Shown here: positions 21,901 through 33,134 of the stretch, piece after piece
Position numbering within the stretch: position 1 is the stretch's first letter
Layout: each line of letters opens with the position of its first letter
Source of the DNA: Coix lacryma-jobi var. lacryma-jobi
Lineage: Eukaryota; Streptophyta; Magnoliopsida; Poales; Poaceae
Length of the DNA stretch: 64,000 bases
Direction of reading: 5' to 3'
NCBI GenBank assembly: GCA_009763385.1
Contig: CM019823.1
Span: forward strand, 46,393,528-46,457,527
Made by a program: the position numbers and the translations under genes
The notes under the pieces: model-generated
Database searches by the model: none
What the model was told of the DNA's origin: nothing
Seen by the model: the letters and a program-made list of their open reading frames with translations, nothing else

Positions 21901-24198
21901 CTTGTATCAATTTTGTACTATGAGGATGTAGGGACAGTTCCGCATTCTTCTCTTGTCAACCTTTCTTGTTTTTCTTTTAATTATTGGGTTGACAAGAGAC
22001 TTGAAATTAGAGCTGCTACTCGAGTGCCTCCATGAGAGTCTTTTGTCTTGTAATGTCACAACTAAGACTTGTCCTCTCGACAATGTCTAGATGATGGAGA
22101 TCTTATCGGTTGTTCTTCCTGAATTGCTGGCTCAGGTATTATCTCTCCATCTTCTAACTCATGTGGTGCAGTGGCTTCATCCTTCATGATGCCCTCCTCA
22201 ATTCTTGGCAGTTGGTTCTCCCTTCGATGTCTTCTCTTGGTTCTCTGTGGCTGCTCATAAGTGATGTAGATGTTGAAGATGCAGCGAAAGATCCAAAAGT
22301 TGACTTCTCCAGGTCCGGCAAAGATGATAATATTGATGGTGTTCAAGAACGATCTTCTAAGAATGAGTGATGGATCATATTCTTCTTCTCGACTGGGACA
22401 ACATCTAGTGGTTTGTACTGATCAAAGTGATAGGTAGGAGATCAATATGTCTTGAAGCTGGTTTTCTCCTTCCCCCCTTTGATTGTGAAACACATTTAGA
22501 CAACGGAATTCTCTCCCAGGCTGGCTTGTGATGCAGATGGATTCCCAAAGAACATGTTCATGTGTTGGATTTATAGATCTTGTTATTGTTGTAGTGGTAC
22601 CATCTTATCTCCCAAGCTAGCTCTTGATTAGAAGAGAATATAACTCCCCACTTCTTGTCTTGATGTCTTGGACAATGATGGTTGCAGGCATAGGTTGTCT
22701 CATACGAGATAAGTTGCATCATGTTTGTCATCAGCGCCTAAGCAAGACTCAAAGCTAGGCTAGCACCATTTGTGATCTGAGAGTAGGTTTGTGTGTCTAT
22801 GGTTTGAGTTTTGGATCTTCAATGTTCAGACCAAACCATAGATGAACAAAATCTCTCTCCTGCGTAATGTTAGTGGACATATACCCGAAGGATTGCAAGA
22901 ATTTGAAGCATGGGTTATTATCCACAACTTATGTATTTTGCATCTATGCTAATAAAAAGATGTTTTTTTAGGATTATTTTAGCATAGACTAGTATTTTAT
23001 GTGTTGGCTGCACTTTAACATGATTCAAGGCAAAAGATAACTTGCAGTAGAAGACAAAATAAATAAACTTTGATACTCACAGTTCTTTCATCCATGATGA
23101 ATGAGCTGAGTCTTCATTGTGCAAAGTTGTTGAAGTTCATTGTACGCCTTGCTTCATCTCCAGTGTGAGTTCATCTCCGGACTTTCCCAAATTGATATTG
23201 AAAGTTTCCCTGCAGGGGTTAGTCCAACAAAATATCCAACATCCACTATAGCATACTATCGGCTCAAAAATCAACCTAGACACCACGTCTAATTTGATCT
23301 AGGAAGGCATTTAACTTAATTGCTTAAATTAAAAGCCTTTGAAAGCAAGATCACCACTCCTAAACTAGGCACCATGCTTAATTTAAGAGATGTATGAAAG
23401 TACTCCAAACCTAAACATATAATATAACGAATGAGGGTAGCATGAAAGTATTATAGAGATTAATTCAGATGGTGATGAAAGAGCATGATTAGTATATGAG
23501 CATATCTTAAAGGTAGGGATAACCAACATAGCAACATGGCAAGAGATGCTCTTAGAAAGTCTATTCCCCAAGCTTGGATTTTGCAAATCAAGATTGGATG
23601 AATGTAATTCAATGTTACATGGTGATTGGTTGGGCATACCTTGTGTTTGTTGTTCCTTCGTTCTTTTCTGCTCCAGATCTGGAAAGGTTAGTGACAAGAA
23701 TACCCGAAGGAATATTTTCATAATTATATTTCTATGCTCATTACAAGGAAAGTGCAGCAGAAAGGTAGGCGTAGCTAATAACCAGATGTTATGATAGGGT
23801 GTAAGGATTCTATTGGTTATAGCTTGCGCTCATGGGGTAGTACTAGATAGGGAAAATTTGCTGGGACACACAAAAAGTGGCGCGCATTTGCTGGAACACA
23901 CTTTTTCATGTAACGCTCACCACTAAAACAGTTGCCATTTGTAAACCATAAGGCCAATGGCTATGAAATTTTAACAGCAACAAGATAGGATAGTTATGTA
24001 CAAATCATCTAATACTCACTTCCATAGAAAATGTCGTTAAGGCCTCGTAACGGCACCACCAGCAAATCATGTCTGTTAAGGTTGCTGGTGGACAACATTC
24101 ATAAGAATGAACACAAAAATGATGAAAAGACTGGGACAAAAAAGAAAAGATAAAAGTATGATTACAAGGTTAAACTAAGACTTAAGATGATCTATTGT
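18959..24198 (-). other. A1 internal non-coding region
   Basis: It is AT-rich with no ORF resembling gag or pol. It contains low-complexity repeats, including two copies of a GGACACTTGTC unit near 19015 and 19064, and four copies of TGAGCCTTCATGTGC at 19692, 19738, 19774 and 19821. It also has CTTCCCCCAAGCT stretches near 19667 and 19915 that read as purine tracts on the element strand. A short minus-strand open segment near 22070-22245 is acidic and proline-rich but not recognisable. Confidence 0.55.
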
Positions 24199-24216
24199 TC
24201 CCCGGCAACGGCGCCA
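24199..24216 (-). other. A1 primer-binding site (tRNA-Asp)
   Basis: On the plus strand the sequence is TCCCCGGCAACGGCGCCA, equal to the 3' end of plant tRNA-Asp including CCA. Its complement on the element strand primes reverse transcription. It lies 8 bp inside the 5' LTR, which fixes the element's orientation as minus. No tRNA gene is present. Confidence 0.88.
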
Positions 24217-24224
24217 GAAATGCT

Positions 24225-25577
24225 TGTTGGTATAAATTAACGCACACTCTACTTTATCCGCAAGCGCACAGATAAAATCTACCGATGTAGCACTTCACCG
24301 GAGTAACCCAGTTTTAATATCGAACCCAAAGGAACGGATAGTGTTAAGTCTTAAAGTCTAACCCCTAAGTAGCTAACAAGGACGGAGAATCTAGAAGTAT
24401 AGAGGGGATCACTAAGGTTGTCTAATTCCAATTTAAGAGTGATATGTCTATATTATTCTTAGTGGGGAAGTTGCCATAAAAGGTCACAAACAGAGTATGA
24501 GTCTTTTATGCAAATGTATAATCCTATCGAGCCTACACACGGGTAAGTGGACTATAGAAGAATCAACAAGGCTATAAGAGTCACCCTTGCGAACAACCAC
24601 TACTACCGGCGTTATAGGAGGCATTTATGAGCTATCAAGTCTAAGCACCACGCTTACACTATCCAACTACTCTAACTCTAGAATGACTAGAATGAAAGTA
24701 CTCAAAAGAGAGTCATAAACCTTAAGAATAACAAGAACAATGGTTCAAACTTAAATATAGACGTTGATTACCGAAACAATCGCTGAAGCAAGTTGAAGAT
24801 GAACTTGAATCCACAGGTACAAGATGAAGAAGTTGATCCGACAGGCCAGAGCTCCTTCTTGATCTCTTCCTCTCTCTCTCTCTATTCTGATCTCTAATTA
24901 CAACTAGATGAACTAGACAACTAGAACTAGAACTAGACAACTAGAACTAGAAGAACTAGAACTAGATCTAATTCTAGATGAACTAGAAGAGATTCATCTA
25001 GAGGGACCTCTACTTCAAATTGAAACCCTAGTTTCTGATGTGGAGATGAATAATGAAGATGGAGGTGCCTGGAGAGGGGGGGTCTGGGTCTGGTTTTATA
25101 GCCCGGAGCGTGGAACGTGAGCCCTTGGATCAAACCGACTTCAGGGACGGTGGAGATGCATCGTAGGAGGCGGTGGAAGAAGGTTCCAGAAGGCGGAGGC
25201 GAAACGGCCTCCGTGGCCGACCGGTCGATCTTGGGGTGGGACCGGTCGGTCTGGCCCAGTGGGCCCACATGGCGGGCCGCCTCGTGGTGTCTTCTAGATC
25301 CTTCTTTTGCAGGTTTCGTTGCGAAATTAATATCTTTTCATCTGGGACTCCGAATATAGCAAATGATATGTCTGTTTCGATCGTCTCGACGAGCTCTTCG
25401 CAATGGTGCACTCCAATTCATCACTTGAGATACTTTTTATATGGTAAAAACATGGATGTCCTACAAAACAAGTGAGAGCACCAAAACTCATGGAACTTGT
25501 TAGATGCTTTGTGATTCATTTAGTGTCATTTCATGCAATAGTTGATGGTTAATTATGAGCATTAGTGAGCATCAACA
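24225..25577 (-). repeat. A1 5' LTR
   Basis: The ends on the plus strand are TGTTGGTATAAATT and GTGAGCATCAACA, giving TGTTG...CAACA inverted termini; length is 1353 bp. A minus-strand TATA-like box lies at about 25093-25101. An (ACTAGA)n-like simple repeat occupies about 24900-24990. The right flank is CCGAC at 25578-25582. Confidence 0.82.
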
Positions 25578-26850
25578 CCGACCTCCGGTTTGCTTGTAAG
25601 TTTCACCAATGGCTTGTGTTATCGTGTAATAAGGCTGCATTGGCATCGACCAAACTCTTGTTAAGCTATGGCATGGCTAGTTATCGGTCTAAGTTCGTCT
25701 TTTGTGAGACTGTCTTGACTCTGATCAATCTCTTGCTTTAGTCGATCTTGACTAGTTATCGGCTCTACTGGCTTGGCAAGCTAGAAGATTCATTAAGTTA
25801 CCGATGTTGTTTTATGATTTAATTTGTTTATTTATGTTTTAAAACAAACATCTTGCCCAATCAAGATTGACAAAATAGCCCAAGCTTACAAGATGCTTGG
25901 TTTCGGCTGTTTTGAGATTCACCCCCACAACAGAGGAAATAGCCGATATAAAGCCTCTCATCGACTATTTTATCAATCTTGGTTGTTACATGTTGTGCGT
26001 TCGAGATATCCGATAAAACCACAATTTAATCTAAGAGTAAATAGGTTCGATCTAGCATATTTATTACGGTTGTATTTTCGAACCCCACTGATATATATAT
26101 GATAGATTAAGTCTATTTGTTTTAGATTGAATCATGGTTTTGACGGATAGATCTTGTTCGTGCCTCATGGACCCTGCTTCGGCTGAAATAGCCGATACAG
26201 TTACGCTTTCCTCATAATGTGTACTTTTAAATGGCTTGGAATCAACGGATCGACTTTTAGCATAAGACGTGATCTAGCTTGACCATCATTATGGCTGCAT
26301 GGAGACACCTCACTGTTGATGTTTAAGTTTTTTTTATCGATCTATTTGTTATTATGGCTGCATGGAAACACCCCACTAATAATGAAAAGAATTGCTTGTG
26401 CAATTAGTCGATACGTTGTTTTCATACTGTTTATATGTACACATAGATCTTTTTCTGTTAATACCTTTAAAGTTTATCGGCTGTTTATCTATTACAAATA
26501 TTCATCTTATATATGTTATAGTCGTTACGCTTCATATCTTTTTTAATGTTTTTCATGCAATTTCATGGGAGTTGACTTTGTAGTCAATATGCTAAACACA
26601 AGTGGCTATATCAGAGCTGTATAATTTGGAACTATCTGGCACCAAACCGGCAGGTTCCATGATTTAACAATCTTTTTCTTCTCATTGTCAATTACAGATC
26701 AAATTGACTGGCACGCCTGAAGTCGATTTCGCTGAGAATCGGCACCACCGTTTGTCGAAGGTTCAGGAGGTCAGGACCTTGCTTTGCACTCTTCTGAGAA
26801 CCGTGAGCCTTGAGTGTGTTGGCGTGACCGACCGAGATTTTGCGTCAATA
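25578..26850 (+). repeat. G3: 3' portion of a G2-like gypsy LTR
   Basis: The segment aligns in order with the second half of the G2 LTR. Shared landmarks are CGACCTCCG near the start, a TTGCCCAATC(A/T)AGATTGA block, GGTTGTTACATGTTGTG, GGAACTATCTGG, and GATCAAATTGACTGGCACG near the end. It finishes TTTTGCGTCAATA, where G2 has TTTTGCGCCAACA. The first half is missing because A1 inserted into this LTR. Whether it is a solo or a 3' LTR cannot be told from the window. Confidence 0.65.
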
Positions 26851-27079
26851 ATTTCACCTCGGGGTCGTCGATGGACGAAGCACAAACGGAGCAACGGTGT
26901 AAAAGAAGGCGAGGTGACGCAGAGGTAGCAGATCCAAATGGAGAGGCAGCAGATCTGGTACCGCGCCACCGGAAATGAGGAAGACGAGGAAGAAGACCCT
27001 CACCGCCCGGAGTCCCAGCAACGATGGTGAAGCGGTGCCAAACCCTACCAGATCCGGTCCTCGGGGATGGAGGGCAAAC
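26851..27079. other. Unassigned GC-rich flank, left piece
   Basis: This is the target DNA of the solo LTR and continues at 29830. It is GC-rich, with CT-rich runs on the minus strand that resemble a plant 5' leader, but I cannot define an exon. The last five bases, CAAAC, are the target duplication. Confidence 0.4.
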
Positions 27080-29829
27080 TGTCATACCCGGTTTTAAGGA
27101 CAAAACCAGGTATACACCATATGTGAGCCCAGGAAGTCAAATCTCACATATAGCCACAAATAAAGGGTAATATCGAAAGACAATGCTCATATATAACGTA
27201 TAAACACAAAGAACATAACCTTAAGGAGCAGATAGCGGAAAGACACTCCGATCTTCAGATGGAGACACCAACTCCACAGGGAACAACTGACTGGTTGACC
27301 ACAAGCCTAAGCTTAGGAAACTCAGCTGAGTCATCACCATGCTTCCGCTGCGCGACTCTGATGGAGACTGAGGTGTGGGGGAAAAGCAAGAGTGAGTCCA
27401 TGTCGAACTCCACAAGTATAGCAACAAGTGAAATAGATCCCAAGTTTCATGATCAATGTAACATAACTAATGAATAGCATAAAATGGTAAATAATGAACA
27501 TGTTAACCAACAAAAGTCATAATCTTAATGTAAAAGGTCTTCAAGGCCGCTCGTGTCCTTGAGCAAGGCTGATATATCAGTTTAATAAACTTTGCGCAAA
27601 GGTGTACACTTTCACTGCGAGACGTGAATTGCCCTTTCGCCCGAGGTGATCAGCCTCTTAACTCACTTCCAAGGAAAGTCGGCAGGGTTCACGATGAAGC
27701 TTTTCAAAGGTTCGCCTAGCAAGTTAGGGCCGCTAGGTTTCATTAGTCAGTCTGGGTGATTCAACCAGTCACAGGGAATCCCCAGTCTGCTATCCCCCAT
27801 TGGCGCCACAAGGGTAACCTCTAACAAGCTAGAAAAGGTCCTCATACTGAGCTAAAGCCAGAGCCATATAACCCCCATCAGTTGCACTGTAAAACCCGAA
27901 GATGCTTGTACAGATAATTTCTTAAGTTGCTAATAAGTCATTTTTATCATTCGATGCATACATTAATTAAGTAACATGATCATGATTGCGAAGAGAAAAC
28001 TCGATTGCTATACTTGCCTTAACTCAAGATCCCTTTTTTTCTGTTGACTTGTAGATTTCCAAAGGTTGACTCTTGATCAAAGGTTGACTCTTGATCACAA
28101 ACTTCTTCTTGATCACCGATGCATAACTCACCGACTGGACATACGATCACGGAACACCACACAAGCATCCAAGCGCACACATGCATTGCAAACAAGGCTA
28201 TCCATTAGAACAGTACACCAACAGTGGTAAACATAAATAAAACTTTGATAAAACAGAAGTACTCGATCCTACGATCACGACGATATTTGGTTCACTGAAA
28301 ACGGAGTTACGGCACGAAAGATACGGCCGAAACGGGGTTTCTAAAGGCCTAAACGAGATTAACTTGGACCCTGAAACTAAACTGACCTAAGCTGACTAAC
28401 AGAGGCATAAACGGATAGAGCACTAAATTACGAAGCTAACGCAATTTGAACGGATCAAATCGGAGCTAAAACGTGGATTTTATAAGCGTTTTAGTGTAGT
28501 GGCAAAACTGTAAATAAGCTGAAACTTGATTTTGCAGATTTAAATAAATAAAACAATTTGAAAACCGGCTGGACTGCGCCTCAAATAAACCGAAATGCAG
28601 GGGCCTGGTTGGAAGCGTTTCAAGACACAGAGAACAGTGCCTAAAGGATTGCGGGTTGATTCATGGTTTCTTCGGGGGTTCTTTAGCAAAAATCACCCCG
28701 AAGGGGTATCGACCATCCAGGGCCGTTGGATCGAGCGCTGACGGACGGGATTAGGCACGGGGGGGTGGTGCACGCGGGGCGAGCCGATGGCGCGCCGGGG
28801 CCGCGACGTCGCGGCGCCTCGCGACGGCGTGCGCGCACCCGCCATGGACGGCGAAACGGAGCTCGCGGGCACGGGCTCTGAGGGCACCCTGAGCCAAACC
28901 AAGGAATCAGGGAGATAGAGGATCGCAAGGGGGTGCTCACCGCGTTGAAGTAAGGGACGGGGATGCTCTGGTGGCGGTGCACGGCGAGGGACGGCGGAGA
29001 TTCGAACGCCGGCGGGCACCCTGCGCGAACCGCGGCGGTTAGGGCAAAACCGAGCACAAAGAAGAGAGGGAGGAGGTTCAGAGGCTTCAACGCGACGCGG
29101 CAGAGCTCAGAGGAGGTCGCAATTGGTCGGAGTGACGCCGAATCGTCGAGACGGCGGCGGCGGGCGGCGGCCAGGCGCGGAGCTTGGTTCTGGAGGTTTG
29201 GAGGCAGGCGAGGCGGAGAGGGAATGGGAGAATGGAGAGTGGGAGCGGGCGCGGTGTCGTCTTAAAAATCGAAAGGGGAGAATGGGGACGCGCCCACGTC
29301 GCGCAGAGCGGAGCGGGGGCGAGGCGGTGAGGCGAGCGCCGGCGGTTGCTCGCTCGGGAGCGCAGAGGGGAACGGGAGGATAGGAGAGAGGGCGTTGACG
29401 CGCGGGACCGCGGCGTCAGAGAGAGAAAAGGGGAGGGGCGCGGCGGCAGCTTGCAGAGGCGCCAACTGGGCCGGCCCAGCAGCGAGGGAAGAGGGAAGGG
29501 AGAGGAAAAAGAGAATGGGCCGGCGGGGAAGCAGGCCGCCGGGCTTGCAGGCTGAAAGGTAAAGAAGAGAGGGGAGGGAAAGAAAATCCTTTCTCTTTTT
29601 ATTTTTCAACACTTTTCAAATACTTCCAAAACCATTTGAATTCAAACCAAACTTTGACCAAACCACTCATCTCAAGAAAATAAAATGCGGAGACATGAAT
29701 GCAAAAACATGTTCCTAACTTGGTTTTAATTTTGTGAAAATTATTTAATCCTAGATTAAATGCACACCAAAATTCAATAAAGAAACATTTTCACCTATTT
29801 TTAAATTGGGCAAATTTTAGGGTGTCACA
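27080..29829 (+). mobile_element. S1: solo LTR (Tekay/RIRE3-like gypsy)
   Basis: It begins TGTCATACCCGGTTTTAAGG and ends TTTTAGGGTGTCACA, 2750 bp. It is flanked on both sides by CAAAC (27075-27079 and 29830-29834), a perfect 5-bp duplication. No internal domain, PBS or second LTR is present, so it is a solo LTR left by recombination between LTRs. TGTCA-ACCC termini and a length near 3 kb fit chromovirus Tekay-type LTRs of grasses. A CpG-rich island (about 28690-29540) contains accidental ORFs on both strands. Confidence 0.9.
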
Positions 29830-29834
29830 CAAAC

Positions 29835-30525
29835 CCACCGTGTCACCAGGACACCACTGCACCATGCCGCCGGTCTCTCACGGGGGATGGTGAAAATGGA
29901 AAAGGATGCGAACGACCGGAGGCAGGGAAGGGGAAGGCCGCCTTATAAAGGCGACGAAAATCACCTCTCAACAAGCGCGCGGAGGTTTCAGGGTTCCCGC
30001 GCAAGCCAGGGAGGCGACGTTGGGAGAAGCCAAAATCGCCCGCGCTTGCGCCGCCCGCAGTCGTGCCCTAGAAAAATGGTGGGGGAGAGCTTCACTCGGG
30101 AGCCAGGCCGAGAGGGCCTTTTTGCCACTCGGGGGCCTGTCCTAGCGGTGGGCCCCGCTTCCCAAACATGGGACGCTGCGGCTGGAGGGCGCGAGCCACC
30201 CAGCTCGCTCCGCAACAAACACGTCCTTAATGTTTCATGCATGCATCCAAACATTGATGTGATGGTGATATGATAGAGAGAGTGAAAAAAAGTTGATAGT
30301 TTGAAGACATCTAAACAAGGCCTGATTATTCAATACACATTAGAACTAGGACCGAAAAAGTGGAAATGCTCAGACAATTAGTAACAACATTGCTTAGTCA
30401 TTTCAGCCTTTCCTTCCCTACAAGGCAAAGAATTAGCAGGTCTGTTTCAAGTATGAATGTAATCAAGCATCTGAAGAGTTTCTGATATTTACAGTACTAC
30501 CCGTTGCCCGTTGTGTAGTGGTGAT
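29835..30525. other. Unassigned GC-rich flank, right piece
   Basis: Target DNA continues after the solo LTR. A minus-strand TATA-like element (CTTTATAAGG) lies at about 29941-29950, and GC-rich leader-like DNA follows on that strand. I could not recognise a protein. From about 30212 to 30322 there is a stretch with ATGAAACATTAA and GGCCTTGTTTAGATG words (minus strand) typical of Tourist-like MITE debris. The last five bases, GTGAT (30521-30525), are the C3 target duplication. Confidence 0.4.
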
Positions 30526-30677
30526 TGTTACGAATCGGTGTCGGAAGACACCTCTTGGTGATCGTCATCCTAGAATAGCAGTTAGACTAGTTAGTTTCCG
30601 AAGGGGCATGTCTCTTCGGTAGTATCAGACTAACTGCCTCTTGAGCAGTTCCGTTCATATGAATAGATAGACACCTG

Positions 30678-30748
<71 letters not shown>

Positions 30749-31197
30749 GGTGAGTTTTCTATACTCCCGGGAGTAGTTACTCCTATCTTTAATAAACCAC
30801 ATTACGTATGTGTATATACTAATTTATTAGTTTGAGTATGTTTATATACTTATTTTAAGATATTTTAAATCTTACTCATGCGAATTTTTTCAAAAAAGCA
30901 TATACTTTTTATTACATTACTAAAATGTCACTACAGTAGTATATAAAATAAGTATGATCATATACTCTATGTATGCTTGCATACTTGACATATATGATAC
31001 TCTAGAATGTCTAGTATGATCATATACTTTGTGTACATACACTTCGCCGGATCATAAACTCTATAAATCAAGAGATATATACATAAGAGTAATTACTCCC
31101 TCGGAGTATAAAATAATTACCCTATATATATATATATAAGATCAATGACCGGAGTACTTCTTCGATCATTCTGTTTTTCATTACATTCATTCATACA
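30526..31197 (+). repeat. C3 5' LTR, interrupted by a MITE
   Basis: It matches the 3' LTR over the first 150 bp with several substitutions and indels, then runs into an (AT)n tract (about 30680-30745). A MITE follows (30747-31123). The LTR resumes with ATCAATGACCGGAGTACTTC and ends TTCATACA near 31197. Confidence 0.85.
30747..31123 (+). mobile_element. MITE M1 in (AT)n of C3 5' LTR
   Basis: The left end is AGGGTGAGTTTTCTATACTC and the right end is the approximate inverse, finishing ATAATTACCCT. This gives about 40 bp of imperfect terminal inverted repeats around CTCCCGGGAGTAGTTACTC. Length is about 377 bp, and it is AT-rich inside. It sits in a TA-repeat, fitting TA target choice (mariner/Stowaway-type); the exact duplication cannot be separated from the microsatellite. 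Confidence 0.8.
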
Positions 31198-31198
31198 C

Positions 31199-31210
31199 GT
31201 TATCAGACAC
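31199..31210 (+). other. C3 primer-binding site
   Basis: GTTATCAGACAC follows the 5' LTR. It resembles the TTATCAGCAC/TATCAGAGC-type sites of plant copia elements, which pair with initiator methionine tRNA, with a mismatch. Confidence 0.6.
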
Positions 31211-31246
31211 TTGCTCTGCCAGGAACGACAGAACCACGGTAAGTCC

Positions 31247-32272
31247 ATGGCACCAGTAAATGTCAACTTACCGTCACATGTAGCCAGAGGCTTGTTCTTT
31301 GCACTTCGCCGTTCTGGTGGAATTCGCCGCAACCAGATGAGGCATCTTGGCCACCATGGACGCCGTAGCGTGTTTGAGCGCCTTGGGCCTCGCGGCCGCC
31401 GTAGCAACGCCCATGGCCATCGTTCTCGTCACTTCGGCCGCTTGTTCAACTTCGCCATCCGCGACGTTCGCCGCCAGTGGAGCCCGATTCGTCGTGGCCG
31501 CACTACTTCTCCGCGCGATCTCCGTCTGCAGAGCCAGCCGCCGCCTCCACGCCATGGGGTGGACGGTGCCGGCCCCAGCAACGCTGCACCGCGCGAAGTA
31601 GAAGCCTCGGCGCCACCAATTGATGCAGCCCCGGTGCCACCCGTTGATGCTGTGGTGGCCATGCCCACCGTTGTTCCCGCCGGAATCACCATGGAGCCCA
31701 TGTCACCGGCACCGGCACCGGCACCAAAGCGCTTCTGGTGTGACTTTTACAAGGAATACACATCAATCCCGCACATGCTCGAGTACCCGCTGTCGTCTCC
31801 GACTCCAGTGGCAACATGCAACGGCGTCCCCTAGCTCAATCCATGGTTCCTCGCCACGCGGACTGCTCCATCGCTCGATGCAGTGGAGGTTGAAGAAGAG
31901 GAGGGAGTGGTGACCGGCCCCGGCATCGGCTACCTCATCAACCCAGGCGGCACGCGTGCAGCAAGGACCGGTGTCCCGTCGTACTACGTCATAGACGTGG
32001 CCGACCCCTCGACTCCTTCCCCAGCAGCATCGGCTTCTCCGCCCAAGACGCGCGCGGAGGCCGTTGCCCGCATGAAGGCGCAGGCCCTCAAGGGTCCTCC
32101 TCCGATAGAGATGCAGTCGACTTCGACGCTCCGGCGCCTCCTCGGTCGCAAGCCTGCGGCAGTGGACCGGCGCCCCGGCCTTCGTCGCACCGGCGCCTAG
32201 AACCTGGTGGATCTCGGCCTCCCGCAAGGCGGCTTCTACTCTCCTGATGAGGGAGAGTCCTCCTCTGATTAG
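31247..32272 (+). pseudogene. GC-rich ORF in C3 leader, upstream of gag, with two internal TAG stops
   Basis: From ATG 31247 (MAPVNVNLPSHVARGLFFALRR) one frame runs to TAG 32270-32272, about 341 codons. It is broken only by TAG at 31832-31834 and at 32198-32200. The first part is Arg/His-rich (a HLGHHGRRSVFERLGPRGRR region). The middle is Pro/Ala-rich, and then comes FWCDFYKEYTSIPHMLEYPL. After the first stop there is an acidic patch and a TRAEAVARMKAQALKGPPPI stretch. I do not recognise it. It is far more GC-rich than the rest of C3, which suggests captured host sequence or an unusual extra ORF. A Tourist-like MITE begins at its last base. Confidence 0.5.
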
Positions 32273-32502
32273 GGCAGCCGCAATGGCTAGCTCATAAGCT
32301 AGCTCTTAAATTTTTTTGTTATATTTTAATGCAAGAAAGAGAAGAGTTAGCTCTTACTCAAGAGCTAGGCTTATACACACATTCCAAGATCATGTGTGAA
32401 TATAATGTGGGCCTAATCATAATATGAGCTATTGCTAAGAGTTAGTACTATTGGAGAAGTTGACTTAGAGCTAGCAACTAGCTCTTACTACTACGGCTGC
32501 CC
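32272..32502. mobile_element. Tourist-like (PIF/Harbinger) MITE
   Basis: Termini are GGGCAGCCGCAATGGC at the left and ...CTACTACGGCTGCCC at the right, which are inverted over the first nine bases and partly beyond. It is flanked on both sides by TTA (32269-32271 and 32503-32505), the 3-bp duplication expected for this superfamily. Length is 231 bp. It has internal GAGCTAG-rich inverted sequence and no coding capacity. Confidence 0.85.
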
Positions 32503-33134
32503 TTAGCGAATTGCTTCCTGCTGCTGTTGACTGGCCAACCTATAAAGGCCTGGACGTCACTTGGCCTTAGGGCCCATCCATGTGATCCCTCCTGCATTCC
32601 ACTGTGCACACCAGACTATGCTGTGCCTAATCGATTCACACATGAATTCAAGTTTGGCACAACAGGCTACTTGTTTATTTTATTTTACTCTGTTTATTAT
32701 CTAATTTTAGCATTAATTCGTATATGACTCTGTTAGTCTCTTATAATTATGTGTTGTTAAATTAAGTACTCTTATGTATATGTCATTGACTCTCATAATT
32801 GTACTTGTGGTATTTTATATCATTGTAAAATATCCGCTTGTAATATTGTTCAAAGTATTTGTCCCCATGTGTATGACAAATCCAATATGCAATATTCCTA
32901 TTACGACCTTTTGATCTTGCAAGTTATTCATTTATTTCGCAATCGATCATATTATTTAAGCCCTTATACGCTTTTCAATTTTAAAAAGCATTATGCGCTT
33001 AAAAAAAGGATGCAACATTTTATGTGTATTCTCATCAAATTATATAACGTGCATGTTCTATATTTGTTTGTTGGCCACTCCACAAGGTAGCACCACCTCA
33101 ACGTGCGTACCCAACATCCTAATTTAGAACATTT
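32503..33134. other. C3 leader, AT-rich non-coding
   Basis: There is no coding frame. It contains a TGGCCACTCCACAAGGTAGC block near 33069 that recurs near 33182, just inside the hairpin region. Confidence 0.5.

Larger units (their letters stand above)
18959..25577 (-). mobile_element. A1: non-coding LTR element with tRNA-Asp PBS (5' LTR and internal part)
   Basis: Read on the minus strand it has a 5' LTR (25577 to 24225), an 8-bp spacer and a PBS identical to the last 18 bases of plant tRNA-Asp. At least 5.2 kb of internal DNA follow, with no long ORF. A tRNA-Asp PBS is typical of Athila/Tat-type gypsy elements and of large non-autonomous relatives. The 3' LTR is not in the window; it should lie upstream of G2, which inserted into the internal region. 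Confidence 0.72.

Noticed and set aside
22062..22346. Acidic minus-strand frame in A1, possible gag remnant
   Set aside because: 95 codons, no zinc knuckle or Gag core. Cannot be told from chance.
24199..24216. Possible tRNA-Asp gene
   Set aside because: Only the last 18 bases of the tRNA are present, next to an LTR end; this is a primer-binding site.
28683..29612. Several GC-rich open frames on both strands
   Set aside because: They lie inside the solo LTR's CpG-rich part, overlap on both strands and have no recognisable domain. Compositional ORFs.
30212..30322. Complete Tourist MITE
   Set aside because: Words typical of a grass MITE are present, but the two ends are in the same rather than inverted orientation, so only debris is supported.
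30680..30745. (AT)n tract as a transcription element of C3
   Set aside because: It could contain a TATA box, but the long microsatellite makes any call arbitrary.
31347..31601. Hydrophobic frame inside the GC-rich C3 leader ORF, possible membrane protein
   Set aside because: Alternative frame of a GC-rich segment. The frame starting at 31247 is much longer and continues in phase past its stops.
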